Under the pieces are notes generated by a model. The model did not search any database. It saw only the letters and a list, made by a program, of their open reading frames with translations, and was not told the DNA's origin. The translations under genes were made by a program, and so were the position numbers. Source: Magnetospirillum gryphiswaldense MSR-1 v2 (lineage in GTDB: Bacteria; Pseudomonadota; Alphaproteobacteria; Rhodospirillales; Magnetospirillaceae). Taken from it: a stretch of 64,000 nucleotides of DNA. Position 1 is the stretch's first letter. Each line of letters opens with the position of its first letter. Shown here piece by piece: positions 17,668 through 25,898 of the stretch. The stretch is taken from assembly GCF_000513295.1 (NCBI RefSeq), contig NC_023065.1, positions 1,798,001 through 1,862,000 of the forward strand, in the 5' to 3' direction.

Positions 17668-18294
17668 ATGACCCATTCCCGCCCCGCCGCCATCGTCTTT
17701 ACCGGTTCCAGCCGCCCCATGGGGCCGGGAGACTTCATCTGGCTGACCGCGCTGGGCTGCGCCGCACGCGGGGCGACCACGGCGGAAGCGGTGTGCGCCT
17801 GCATCGACACCGTGGCCTCGGGACAATGGGCGCCGTCGCCGCAGCTGATCTGCGACTGCCTGGATGAAATGGCCCGGGCCCGGCATCTTGATTTCAGCCA
17901 TGACGGTCGCTACAGCCTGTTCACCATCACCCCCCAGGGGCGCGGTATCCTGGCCATGATGCTGGCCCTGCCGGTGGACCGCCCGACCACGCCCTTGGGT
18001 CAGGTCGGGTTGCGGCTGAAACTGGCCTTCCTCGATCTGGCGCCGGAAGAGGACCGCGTCAGCCACCTGACCGATCTGATCGAAATTCACGCCCGTGAAC
18101 TGGCCGGGCGCCCGCAGACATGCGCCGCCTGCAACGCCCCGGGCTGCTTTGGCCGCATGTGGAGCGACCATCACACCGACTCGCTGCGCCGCGACCTGGA
18201 CTTGTTGCGACGCATGTTAACCATCAGCAACAGTCAGACACCAGGAGATGGTTGTTCTGCCAATGGAATGCGCATAAACTGCATTTCAAATTAG
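17668..18294 (+). CDS. PadR-like winged-helix protein, possible iron-linked regulator
   Basis: The 208-residue protein has an N-terminal region with PadR-type winged-helix character (FIWLTALGCAARGATTAEAVCACID ... LDEMARARHLDFSHDGRYSLFTITPQGRGIL) and a helical C-terminal part (LKLAFLDLAPEEDRVSHLTDLIEIHARELAG), as in PadR effector domains. Several cysteines cluster at CAACNAPGC. It is preceded by a strong promoter and a Fur-like operator, and followed after 21 bases by the Fur-family gene irr. Regulation by iron is inferred from this context. The ATG at 17650 is in frame; ATG 17668 has AAGG upstream and is preferred. Confidence 0.6.
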   Translation: MTHSRPAAIVFTGSSRPMGPGDFIWLTALGCAARGATTAEAVCACIDTVASGQWAPSPQLICDCLDEMARARHLDFSHDGRYSLFTITPQGRGILAMMLALPVDRPTTPLGQVGLRLKLAFLDLAPEEDRVSHLTDLIEIHARELAGRPQTCAACNAPGCFGRMWSDHHTDSLRRDLDLLRRMLTISNSQTPGDGCSANGMRINCISN

Positions 18295-18315
18295 GGTTTT
18301 TCACGAGGCTTAGAC

Positions 18316-18717
18316 GTGCTGCGTATCGACGAAGCGACGCTGCGAGGCGCCGGAATCCGCCCCACCCGCCAGCGCCTGACCATTGGTCGGCTGATCGAGG
18401 ATGGCGGCAGCCGCCACTTGACCCCGGACAGCCTGCACCAGGAGGCGCTGACCCAGGGCATGCGCCTGTCCCTGGCCACCGTCTACAACACGCTGAACGA
18501 ATTCGCCGCCGCCGGTCTGGTCAAGCGCGTGCCCATGGGCGAACGCAGCTGGTTTTGCACCAACACCGCCGAGCACCACCATTTCTACCATGAAGCCACC
18601 GGCCGCATCGAGGACATCCCCGGCTGCCAGCCGCAGGTGATGGGCCTGCCCGACGCCCCCGAGGGCATGGAAGTGGCCGGCATCGACGTCATCGTCCGCT
18701 TGCGCCGGGCATCGTAA
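18316..18717 (+). CDS. irr: Fur-family iron response regulator, Irr type
   Basis: The 133-residue protein has the Fur winged-helix pattern: LRGAGIRPTRQRLTIGRLI at the start, the SLATVYNTLNEFAAAGLVKRV recognition segment at about residues 52-72, and the HHHFYHEATG motif near 90, which in Irr proteins takes part in heme/metal binding. The C-terminus is GMEVAGIDVIVRLRRA. Irr represses or activates iron and heme genes under iron limitation in alphaproteobacteria. The start is GTG at 18316. The short size and HHH motif favour Irr over classical Fur or Zur. It is probably co-transcribed with the PadR-like gene upstream. Confidence 0.8.
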   Translation: MLRIDEATLRGAGIRPTRQRLTIGRLIEDGGSRHLTPDSLHQEALTQGMRLSLATVYNTLNEFAAAGLVKRVPMGERSWFCTNTAEHHHFYHEATGRIEDIPGCQPQVMGLPDAPEGMEVAGIDVIVRLRRAS

Positions 18718-18754
18718 AATCGCCCAACTACGCCGGGCGGCTTAGGATCGCCAA

Positions 18755-18782
18755 GTTTAGGCGGGGCAAACCCCGCCTAAAC
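18755..18782. other. Perfect 12-bp hairpin between convergent irr and the RTX gene
   Basis: GTTTAGGCGGGG (18755-18766) and CCCCGCCTAAAC (18771-18782) pair perfectly around CAAA. No T run follows on either strand, so it is not a standard terminator. It contains the stop codon of the minus-strand RTX gene. It may protect the 3' end or act with Rho. Confidence 0.7.
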
Positions 18783-21700
18783 CCCCAAATGGAAGCTGGT
18801 GTTATCCAGCGCCGATGTGTTGACGTTGTTGAGCGTCCCCACCAGCACTGAATTGGCCGTCGTCGCCGCCTCCATGGCGGTGGTGCTCCACAATTGCACG
18901 TCCGCACCGCTTTGGATGGCGACCAGACCATCGCCGGTGGCGCCGTAATCAAAAGCGGTGCCCGACATGGCGGTGGCACCTTCCGCATAATCCGACACCG
19001 CCAAAGTCCCGGAACTGCCCAGAGCGAACTCGGTATTGGACAAGGTGACAGTGTCGGTGCCGACGGTGAAGTCGGTGATGGTGGTATTGCTGTTGTCAGC
19101 CAAAACAAAGCTGTCGGTACCGCCATTGCCGGTCAGGCTGTCGCCGCCGAGGGAAGCGATCAGGGTATCGTTGCCGGCACCGCCGACCAGGGTGTCGGTA
19201 CCGGCGGTGCCGCTGATGTTGAAATCCAGATCGGCGGCGGCAATGGCCGTAGGGCTGGCGATGACATAGCCGCCATCGGTGTTGATGTTGGAACTTGAAT
19301 TGCCGACCCAGACGTAAAGCGCCTGATCGACACCCCCGGCATAGAAACAGTCGCCGATGACGCCACCGGTACGGGCCACACCGCCGGTCAGCGAGGCTTG
19401 GCCCAGGTTATAGCTGCCCACCGATTCAAAGCCCGACACATCCACATGCGCGCCACTGACCGAAATCTGTATGTGGTCGGTGCCCGAGGTGAAATCGGTG
19501 ATGGTGTCGCGATTGGCCAGGGCATTGGCCGATTCCGTCGGGGTGGTATAGACGAAGACATCACTGCCGGCCCCGCCGGTCAAGGTGTCGGCCCCGGTAC
19601 CGCCGGTCAGTTTATCGCTACCGGCCCCGCCGACCAGACTGTTGTTCAGGCTGTTGCCGATCAACACCACGTCCGCACTGGTGGCGGCAACCAACGCCAC
19701 CGTTTCGATATTGCTGAACACGCTGGCGCTGACATCCAGGGTTCCCGCCTGGGTTTGGTAAATGATCACCTTATCGCTATCGACCGCACTGGCATCGCCA
19801 TCGACAACGATGCCGATGCTGGGAAAGTTGACATCATCGAAACTGATGGTGTCGTTGCCGGCACCGGTGGAAACGCTGTCGATGGAGGTCAGGACGATGC
19901 CGGTCAAATCCAAGGTGGAACCGCTATCGGCCAGCCGTACCGTGTCCGAACCGGGACCGCCGCCGATGAACTGGAATTGCTGCGGATCGGCCCCGCCGCC
20001 CAGCACGATGGTGGTGGCGCCGGAAGCCTCGATCGCGATGCTCTCGATGCCGGTGACCGAACCGGCGGCCAGATCCACCGTACCCGCCGAAATCACCCTG
20101 ATGACGTCCGCGTCGGCGGGATTGCCGGTATCGATGATGGAATCGCCGGCGGCGAAGGTGCCTGCATCGACCCGATAGGCGTGGTCGCCATCGCCGGCGG
20201 TCAAGGTATCAACCCCCGCCGTGGTTACCATGGCGGCGATGGACACATCGGCGCTGCCAGTGACGGTGCCGCCCTGACCGTCGCTGATGATATAGGCCAA
20301 ACTGGCGGTGCCGTTGTAATCCGCCGGCAACAGCCACGAGTAATTGCCGCCCCCCAGATTGTTGACCGTCCCGGTACTGGGGGTAAACGAAGAGATGGTC
20401 AGGGTGTCGCCGTCCACATCCACCGCATTGGCCAGCAATTGAGTCTCGGTGAAGGTGTACAGCACGTTTTCCACCCCCGCCGTCAGGGTCACCGCACTGG
20501 ACGTGGGTGCGTCGTTGACGGCGTTGACGTCGGTGGACAATTCGGTGGCCGTGGCGGCAATGGCGGAAGAGCCGCCCGGTGATGACGTGTTGGTATAGAC
20601 CGCGCTGCCGGTGCTGGACGACCAGCCGCCGGCATAACTGTTATCCAGGCCGCGCACATAAAGCGACGGTGCCGTACCGTGGAAATCGGGGGCGGCGTTG
20701 AAGCGCAGCTTGGTCGAAGCCGACAAGGCCAGGGCGGAGCTGTTGTCGTTGACGCCGCCCACATCCACCCAGGTGGTGCCACCATCGGAGGAATATTGCC
20801 AAGCGCCATCGGGCGATACGGTGTTGTTGCCGATCACCGCCACGCCGGCCAGGGTGCCAAGGTCGGCGGTATCGCTGAATCCGGTATTGAACAGGGCATA
20901 CACGGTTTCGCCGGGGAACGGCCCATCCTCGTTCGGTGACGACATGCCCACATAGCTGGACATGGTCGGCGCATCGTTGACGGCGTTGACCACCACGCTG
21001 GCGCTGGTGGCGACTTGGTTGCCGGTGCCGTCATCGATGTCATAAGTCAGGCTGATCGTGCCGCTGTAATTGGCCGCCGGAGTGATGGTGAAGGTGCCGT
21101 TGCCGTTGTCGGTGAAGCTGGCGCCATTACTGGCCGACAGATTGGTGATGGCCAAGGGATCGCCATCGGCGTCGGTGGCGCTGCCCAGCAATTGCGCCAA
21201 ACTCAGCACCAGACCGGTATCCTCGCTGGTGGCCGGCAGGGTGACGCTGCCCGCTACCGGAGCATCGGGTGTATTGGCGAAATTGGCCAATGTGGTGGCG
21301 GTGATGGTAACGCTACCGTCGCTGACCCCATAGCTGATGACCATCGGCCCGTGGAAATCGGCATCGGGGGTCAGGGTAAAGGTCCCATCCAGATTGTCGG
21401 TGACGCTGCCGTGATCGGCGGTCACCGGCCCCGTCAAGGTCAGGACGTCGCCATTGGGATCGCTGACCTTGGCCAGCAGCTCGGCGGCGGTGATGGTGTA
21501 TGGCGTCCCTTCCGTCCCCGGAGCGGTCAAAGCCGCGCCCGACCCCACCGGCGGGTCGTTGACGGGCGGCGGCGGCGGCGTCGGTGGCGGCGGTGGTGGC
21601 GGTGGCGGCGGAGGCGGTGGCGGCGGTGGCGGCGGCGGTGGCGGCGGAGGCGGCGGAGGCGGCGGAGGAGGAGGCGGTGGCGGCAGCGTGATGGGATCAA

Positions 21701-22490
21701 CGCCCCCAGCTCCGTTGCCATTGCCAACAGAATCCCCATCGCCGCCGCCGGTATTGGCCGGGCCGTCACCACCGGACGAGGCGCCATTTGCCGCCGGGGC
21801 CGCCGGCAAAGACGGCGCCACCGCAGGCGGCGCCGATGGTGTCGGGGCAACGGCGCTGACCACCGCGCCGGCATTGCTGGATTGGGTGAAGCTGCTGCCG
21901 AAGGTCGCCCCCAGCACACCGGCGCCGGCATCGCTGATCACCAGCGGCGCGTCACCGCTGCCGGGCCGGCTCAAGGCGATTTCACCGACGAAACCGGAAC
22001 CGGGATCGGGTTGCAGCGCCACCGAGGTCTCGCCGCCGCTGCCGACGCTGCCAACCACGGTGGTGCCGCGCACGCCGACGGACATGGCCGGGGTGGCCAG
22101 CCGGGCGGCGCCCGGCGCTGATTTGGCGATGTCGCCGGAGACGAAGGAAAAGGCGCCCTGGGCCACCAGGATGCTTTCCGATCCGGTCTTGGTCGCCGGG
22201 TCATAGCTGAATTCGTCCAGCCCGATCAGACCGCGATCCTTGAGCACGAAGGTGGAGCGGTCGGCGAAGACCAGCGAGATTTCCGCCGCCGGGGCGGTTT
22301 CCACCTCGTCGCCCTTCAGCAACGGCGCATCCTTGGCGGCGACAATCTTTTGGCCGTCGCGGATGATCCAGGCTTCACCCTGGACCTGGGCGACCTTGCC
22401 GATGACCTGGGCGGTCTTGCCTGCGGCGACCTCTATCACCGGCAACTTTGGCGCGGCGACCGGAGCGGTCATGATGGGCATGGCATTCAC
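18777..22490 (-). CDS. Large secreted FecR / cadherin-like / RTX protein, type I secretion substrate
   Basis: The protein has 1237 residues. Residues about 25-150 form a FecR-like domain (VAQVQGEAWIIRDGQ, LLKGDEVETAPAAEISLVFADRSTFVL, MSVGVRGTTVVG). A tract of 34 prolines, one Thr and 5 prolines follows. Then come tandem cadherin/Big-type repeats with D-x-D-G-D-x-L and VNAVNDAPT spacers. The last third has RTX nonapeptides (GGAGSDKLTGGTGADTLTGG and LVGGAGNDTL) that bind calcium. There is no Sec signal. A C-terminal secretion signal and the adjacent HlyD, ABC and TolC genes mark it as the type I substrate. Likely an adhesin or surface protein. AAAGGTGA precedes ATG 22490. Confidence 0.85.
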   Translation of the reverse strand: MNAMPIMTAPVAAPKLPVIEVAAGKTAQVIGKVAQVQGEAWIIRDGQKIVAAKDAPLLKGDEVETAPAAEISLVFADRSTFVLKDRGLIGLDEFSYDPATKTGSESILVAQGAFSFVSGDIAKSAPGAARLATPAMSVGVRGTTVVGSVGSGGETSVALQPDPGSGFVGEIALSRPGSGDAPLVISDAGAGVLGATFGSSFTQSSNAGAVVSAVAPTPSAPPAVAPSLPAAPAANGASSGGDGPANTGGGDGDSVGNGNGAGGVDPITLPPPPPPPPPPPPPPPPPPPPPPPPPPPPPPPPPPTPPPPPVNDPPVGSGAALTAPGTEGTPYTITAAELLAKVSDPNGDVLTLTGPVTADHGSVTDNLDGTFTLTPDADFHGPMVISYGVSDGSVTITATTLANFANTPDAPVAGSVTLPATSEDTGLVLSLAQLLGSATDADGDPLAITNLSASNGASFTDNGNGTFTITPAANYSGTISLTYDIDDGTGNQVATSASVVVNAVNDAPTMSSYVGMSSPNEDGPFPGETVYALFNTGFSDTADLGTLAGVAVIGNNTVSPDGAWQYSSDGGTTWVDVGGVNDNSSALALSASTKLRFNAAPDFHGTAPSLYVRGLDNSYAGGWSSSTGSAVYTNTSSPGGSSAIAATATELSTDVNAVNDAPTSSAVTLTAGVENVLYTFTETQLLANAVDVDGDTLTISSFTPSTGTVNNLGGGNYSWLLPADYNGTASLAYIISDGQGGTVTGSADVSIAAMVTTAGVDTLTAGDGDHAYRVDAGTFAAGDSIIDTGNPADADVIRVISAGTVDLAAGSVTGIESIAIEASGATTIVLGGGADPQQFQFIGGGPGSDTVRLADSGSTLDLTGIVLTSIDSVSTGAGNDTISFDDVNFPSIGIVVDGDASAVDSDKVIIYQTQAGTLDVSASVFSNIETVALVAATSADVVLIGNSLNNSLVGGAGSDKLTGGTGADTLTGGAGSDVFVYTTPTESANALANRDTITDFTSGTDHIQISVSGAHVDVSGFESVGSYNLGQASLTGGVARTGGVIGDCFYAGGVDQALYVWVGNSSSNINTDGGYVIASPTAIAAADLDFNISGTAGTDTLVGGAGNDTLIASLGGDSLTGNGGTDSFVLADNSNTTITDFTVGTDTVTLSNTEFALGSSGTLAVSDYAEGATAMSGTAFDYGATGDGLVAIQSGADVQLWSTTAMEAATTANSVLVGTLNNVNTSALDNTSFHLGV
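21564..21683 (-). repeat. Polyproline-coding CCN tract
   Basis: Forty codons encode 34 Pro, Thr and 5 Pro. The codons are an irregular mix of CCG, CCA and CCT, so the tract is a degenerate GGN trinucleotide run on the plus strand. It probably forms a stiff polyproline II rod between the FecR domain and the repeat region, and is prone to length change. Confidence 0.9.
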
Positions 22491-22508
22491 CTTTCTGGGA
22501 ATGACGGA

Positions 22509-23861
22509 TCAGGATAGTTTGAACCAATTCAGTGAAAAAATCACTTCATTGCGCAACAGCGGATCGAAAACCATGCGCAAGATGGATTTGCGGCCGATGA
22601 TGATGGAGGCGGTGCCGGCCATGCCCGAGCGCACCGCATGGACTTGGCCCTTGCCATCGGTGAGCACCGCCTGATCCGACTGGATCACCACCTTGTAATA
22701 GGTGTTGACGGTATTGCCCTGGGCTTCCTCGATGGAATCGGCGCCCACCGCCAGCACCCGCCCCGGCAATTGACCGTAGCGGAATGGATCATAGGCGGAC
22801 AGGCGGATGCGGGCGGCCAATCCCTCGCGCAGATGGCCGATATCCTGGGGCGGCACCTTGGCTTCCACCACCAGGGCGTCATCCAGGGGGACGATATCCA
22901 TCAAGGTATCGCCGGGCTTGGCCACCTGACCGACGCTGGTGATCGCCGCCATCTTGACCACGCCGCGCACCGGCGAGCGTACTTCCGAGCGCGACTCGCG
23001 ATCGGTGGCCACCTCCATGGTCGCCTTCAGCGCGGCGATTTCCGCCTCGGCCTTGCTGATTTCCTCCAGCACCTCGGTGCGCCAGCCCTTCTCGAACTCG
23101 TTGAGCTTGGCATCGGCTTCCGCCAGTTGCGCCTGCAAGCGCGAGATGGTGTCGCGCGCGGTGGACACCTCGGTATCCAGCATCAGCTGTTCGCGTTCCA
23201 GCTTGACGATTTCCTGATTGCCGACGACGCCGACCTCATAAGCCTTTCTCTTGATGTGCATTTCCTCGGCGCCCTTGGACTGGGCCCGAGCCAGACCGGC
23301 ATGGCGGGTCTCGGTCTCGACCACCTCGCGCCGGCGTCGCTCCATTTCGCGCTGGATCACCGTCACTTGTTGGGCCCGGTGGGCCAAACGCTCGCCGTGA
23401 ATGCTGGTTTCCCGGCGCTTGGTGTCTGCGTCGATATCAACGCCTGCGGGCCAGACGATGTCCTTGGCCCCGGACAAATCGGCTTTCAGTCGTGCCGCGC
23501 GAGCATGAAAGGCCGACCAGCGGGCGCGACGGTCGGCCAGATCCTGCGCCCCTTGCGAATTGACCAGCCGCACCAGCACTTCGCCCTCGGCGACGAAGGC
23601 ACCTTCGCGTACCAGCACTTCCTGGATGGTGCCGCCCTCGAAATGCTGGACCCGACGCACTTGACCCGACGGCTCGATGCGGGCGGGCGCCGTCACCACC
23701 TCGTCCAGTTCCAGCACCGCCGCCGCCGCGGTCAGGCCGACAAAGGCGGTGACGCACCAGCCCAGCAGCCAATTGGCCGAAGGCGGCGTCAGCTTGGGGG
23801 CAATGCCGTGAATAGGGCTGCGAAAGGCGTCCAGGCCGGGATCAAGGGATTTTTCGGCCAT
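22509..23861 (-). CDS. HlyD-family membrane fusion protein of the type I secretion system
   Basis: The 450-residue protein has one membrane span near residue 35 (WCVTAFVGLTAAAAVLEL), then the first half of a biotinyl-lipoyl-like domain (ARIEPSGQVRRVQHFEGGTIQEVLVREG). A long coiled coil (about residues 105-285) and the closing half (EVRSPVRGVVKMAAITSVGQVAKPGD) follow, then a C-terminal beta-barrel (VPPQDIGHLREGLAARIRLSAYDP). This is the PrtE/LapC/HlyD layout. It connects the inner-membrane ABC exporter with the outer-membrane channel. ATG 23861 is three bases after the exporter stop codon. The substrate gene follows after 18 bases. Confidence 0.93.
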   Translation of the reverse strand: MAEKSLDPGLDAFRSPIHGIAPKLTPPSANWLLGWCVTAFVGLTAAAAVLELDEVVTAPARIEPSGQVRRVQHFEGGTIQEVLVREGAFVAEGEVLVRLVNSQGAQDLADRRARWSAFHARAARLKADLSGAKDIVWPAGVDIDADTKRRETSIHGERLAHRAQQVTVIQREMERRRREVVETETRHAGLARAQSKGAEEMHIKRKAYEVGVVGNQEIVKLEREQLMLDTEVSTARDTISRLQAQLAEADAKLNEFEKGWRTEVLEEISKAEAEIAALKATMEVATDRESRSEVRSPVRGVVKMAAITSVGQVAKPGDTLMDIVPLDDALVVEAKVPPQDIGHLREGLAARIRLSAYDPFRYGQLPGRVLAVGADSIEEAQGNTVNTYYKVVIQSDQAVLTDGKGQVHAVRSGMAGTASIIIGRKSILRMVFDPLLRNEVIFSLNWFKLS

Positions 23862-23864
23862 GGC

Positions 23865-25898
23865 TCAGGCCCCCCGGGGCGGAACAGCGGCAGCGGGCTG
23901 CGCCCGTTCGGCCACCCGCACGATCTTGCCGCGATCCATGGTGGCGACGCGCTGGGCCAGGGCGGTCACCGCCGCCCGGTGCGAGATCACCACCAAGGTG
24001 CGCTGGCCGATGCTTTTGTGAATGCCGGCGATGGCCCGGCGCTCGGTCGCCTCGTCCAGGGCGGCGGTGGGTTCATCCAAGATGGTCACCGGTGCCGCTT
24101 GCAACAAGGCGCGGGCCAGGGCGACCAATTGCCGCTGACCGCCGGAAAGATTGCGTCCGCCTTCCATCACCTCGAAATCCAGGCCCATGCCCACCGGCAT
24201 CACCCCACCCGCGCCCAAGCCGTTGAGCATGGCCACCATGTCGTCATCGGACACCAGCCCGTTCAACGACAGATTGGTGCGCAAGGTGCCGGAATAAAGC
24301 GGCGGGTTTTGCGGGCATACCGCCAGATGGCGGCGCAGATCGGCGGGATCGATCAGGGCGATATCGACGCCGTCCAGCATGACCCGTCCGCTTTGCGGGC
24401 GGATGATGCCGGTCAGTACCTTTTCCAAGGTGGTCTTGCCCGATCCCGATGGCCCCACCACCGCCAGACGCTGGCCGGCGGCCACCATCAGATCAATGCC
24501 GTCCAGCACCGGATGGGAGGCACCGGGATAGCGGGCCACCACGCCGTCCACAATCAACTGCCCCTGCGCCACCGGGCGATGAATCAACGCCGCCCCCAGG
24601 GGCCGCTCGGTCGGGCGTCCGGTCACCGTGCGCAAGGCTTCCAGCGAGGCCAGCGCCGCCAGGGTCTGCGGCACCACCGCCACCAATTGCATGGTGGCGC
24701 CGGTAAAGCGGGTGGCCAGCATGGTGGCGGCCAGGATGACACCGGCGCTCATGTCGCCTTCCACCGCCCGCCAGCCGCCCAGGCCGATGGCAATCAGCAT
24801 GGACAGGTTCTGCGCCAGCATGGACAGATTGCCGCGTGCCGCCGCCACGGTGCGGATGGCCCGCGCGGCGGTGGCGTACAACACCGTGCCCTGGCGAAAG
24901 CGCCCCTGCAAATAGGTCTGGGCGCCGACGCGGCGCACGGTTTCCGGGTCGCTGAAGGATTCCTGCGCCGCCTGGGCGCGGAAGCTGGCGGCGCGCGACA
25001 ATTCGCGGTGCAGCAGCTTCTGCCGGTGCAAGGCGATGAAGGTGGACAGACTGACCACGACATTGAGAGCGAAAACGGCCAAGGCGATCATCGGATCGCA
25101 TAAGAACAGGCCGAACAGAAACAATGCCATGAACGGCAGATCGGCCAGCAACGACACGGCGGCAGCGCCGAAGCCGTCGCGGATGGAATCGAAATCCTGC
25201 AACATGCGCATCAAATGGCCCGAGGGCGCTGCGGCGCCATCGAAGCGGGTTTCCAGGATGCGGCGATGCATGTCCATGGCCAGCCGCACATTGCCGTCAT
25301 GCAAGGCATCTTCCACGAACAAGGCGCGCAGGCGGCGAAACACCTGCTCGAACAAGGCGGCGGCCAGGAACAAAGCGGCCAGGGCGGCCAGCGAATCGAG
25401 CAAGCCGTGCGGCAACACCCGGTCGTAAACCTGAGCCGAAAACAACGGTGCCGCCAAGGCCAGCACATTGGCCAAGGCCCCGGCCAGGGCGGCGCGCACC
25501 ACCATGGGTTTCCACGAGGCCAGCAAGGCCGGCCACGAGGTGGGAATGGCGCTTTCCGCCGTATCCAGCCGCGGGCGGATGAACAGGACCGGTGCCGTCT
25601 CGGCCACCGGCGCAGGCAGGTTGAGCGAACGCGAGGACAAGCCGGCCAGCACCACGCAGGGCAACAGATCGGCGGCAAGCACAGCAAGCTTGGTCTGGGG
25701 CTCGAAATGAGCGGCGAAGCCATGGCGGCCCAGGGCGGTGATCCACGGCGCGGCCGCCGCCTCGGCTTCGGCCATGCGCCATGAATCAAGCAGGGCCGAC
25801 GCCGCGACCACATGGCCCATGGCGCGCAGACAGGCGGATATCGCCTTGGCCTCGGCTTCCAGTGCCGCCGGATCAGCGGGTGAGGTGGGCGACGACAC
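23865..25898 (-). CDS. Type I secretion ABC exporter with degenerate N-terminal domain
   Basis: The protein (677 residues) has an N-terminal region of about 145 residues resembling the C39-like domain of LapB/HlyB exporters without a catalytic Cys. A six-span transmembrane domain starts around LFSAQVYDRVLPHGLLDSL, then an ATPase domain follows with Walker A GPSGSGKTT, signature LSGGQRQLVALARALL and Walker B TILDEPTAALDE. It powers export of the RTX protein. The start is GTG 25898, chosen because GGAGGT lies eight bases before it. A longer in-frame ATG at 25973 would extend further into the tolC-like gene. It overlaps that gene by 26 bases. Confidence 0.92.
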   Translation of the reverse strand: MSSPTSPADPAALEAEAKAISACLRAMGHVVAASALLDSWRMAEAEAAAAPWITALGRHGFAAHFEPQTKLAVLAADLLPCVVLAGLSSRSLNLPAPVAETAPVLFIRPRLDTAESAIPTSWPALLASWKPMVVRAALAGALANVLALAAPLFSAQVYDRVLPHGLLDSLAALAALFLAAALFEQVFRRLRALFVEDALHDGNVRLAMDMHRRILETRFDGAAAPSGHLMRMLQDFDSIRDGFGAAAVSLLADLPFMALFLFGLFLCDPMIALAVFALNVVVSLSTFIALHRQKLLHRELSRAASFRAQAAQESFSDPETVRRVGAQTYLQGRFRQGTVLYATAARAIRTVAAARGNLSMLAQNLSMLIAIGLGGWRAVEGDMSAGVILAATMLATRFTGATMQLVAVVPQTLAALASLEALRTVTGRPTERPLGAALIHRPVAQGQLIVDGVVARYPGASHPVLDGIDLMVAAGQRLAVVGPSGSGKTTLEKVLTGIIRPQSGRVMLDGVDIALIDPADLRRHLAVCPQNPPLYSGTLRTNLSLNGLVSDDDMVAMLNGLGAGGVMPVGMGLDFEVMEGGRNLSGGQRQLVALARALLQAAPVTILDEPTAALDEATERRAIAGIHKSIGQRTLVVISHRAAVTALAQRVATMDRGKIVRVAERAQPAAAVPPRGA

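Noticed and set aside
19140-19660. Short repeated units in the RTX gene, considered as a possible CRISPR or DNA repeat array
   Set aside because: The repeats encode calcium-binding GGxGxDxLx motifs in frame and vary at the DNA level; no equal-length spacers exist. No CRISPR array was seen anywhere in the window.
21015-22206. Plus-strand glycine-rich and arginine-rich frames
   Set aside because: They are antisense to the proline tract and FecR region of the RTX protein; the glycine run is only the complement of the CCN repeat.
22638-25103. 821-codon plus-strand open frame
   Set aside because: Antisense to the HlyD and ABC exporter genes, which have all expected motifs; the plus product has no recognisable domain and a His/Gln/Gly-biased composition.
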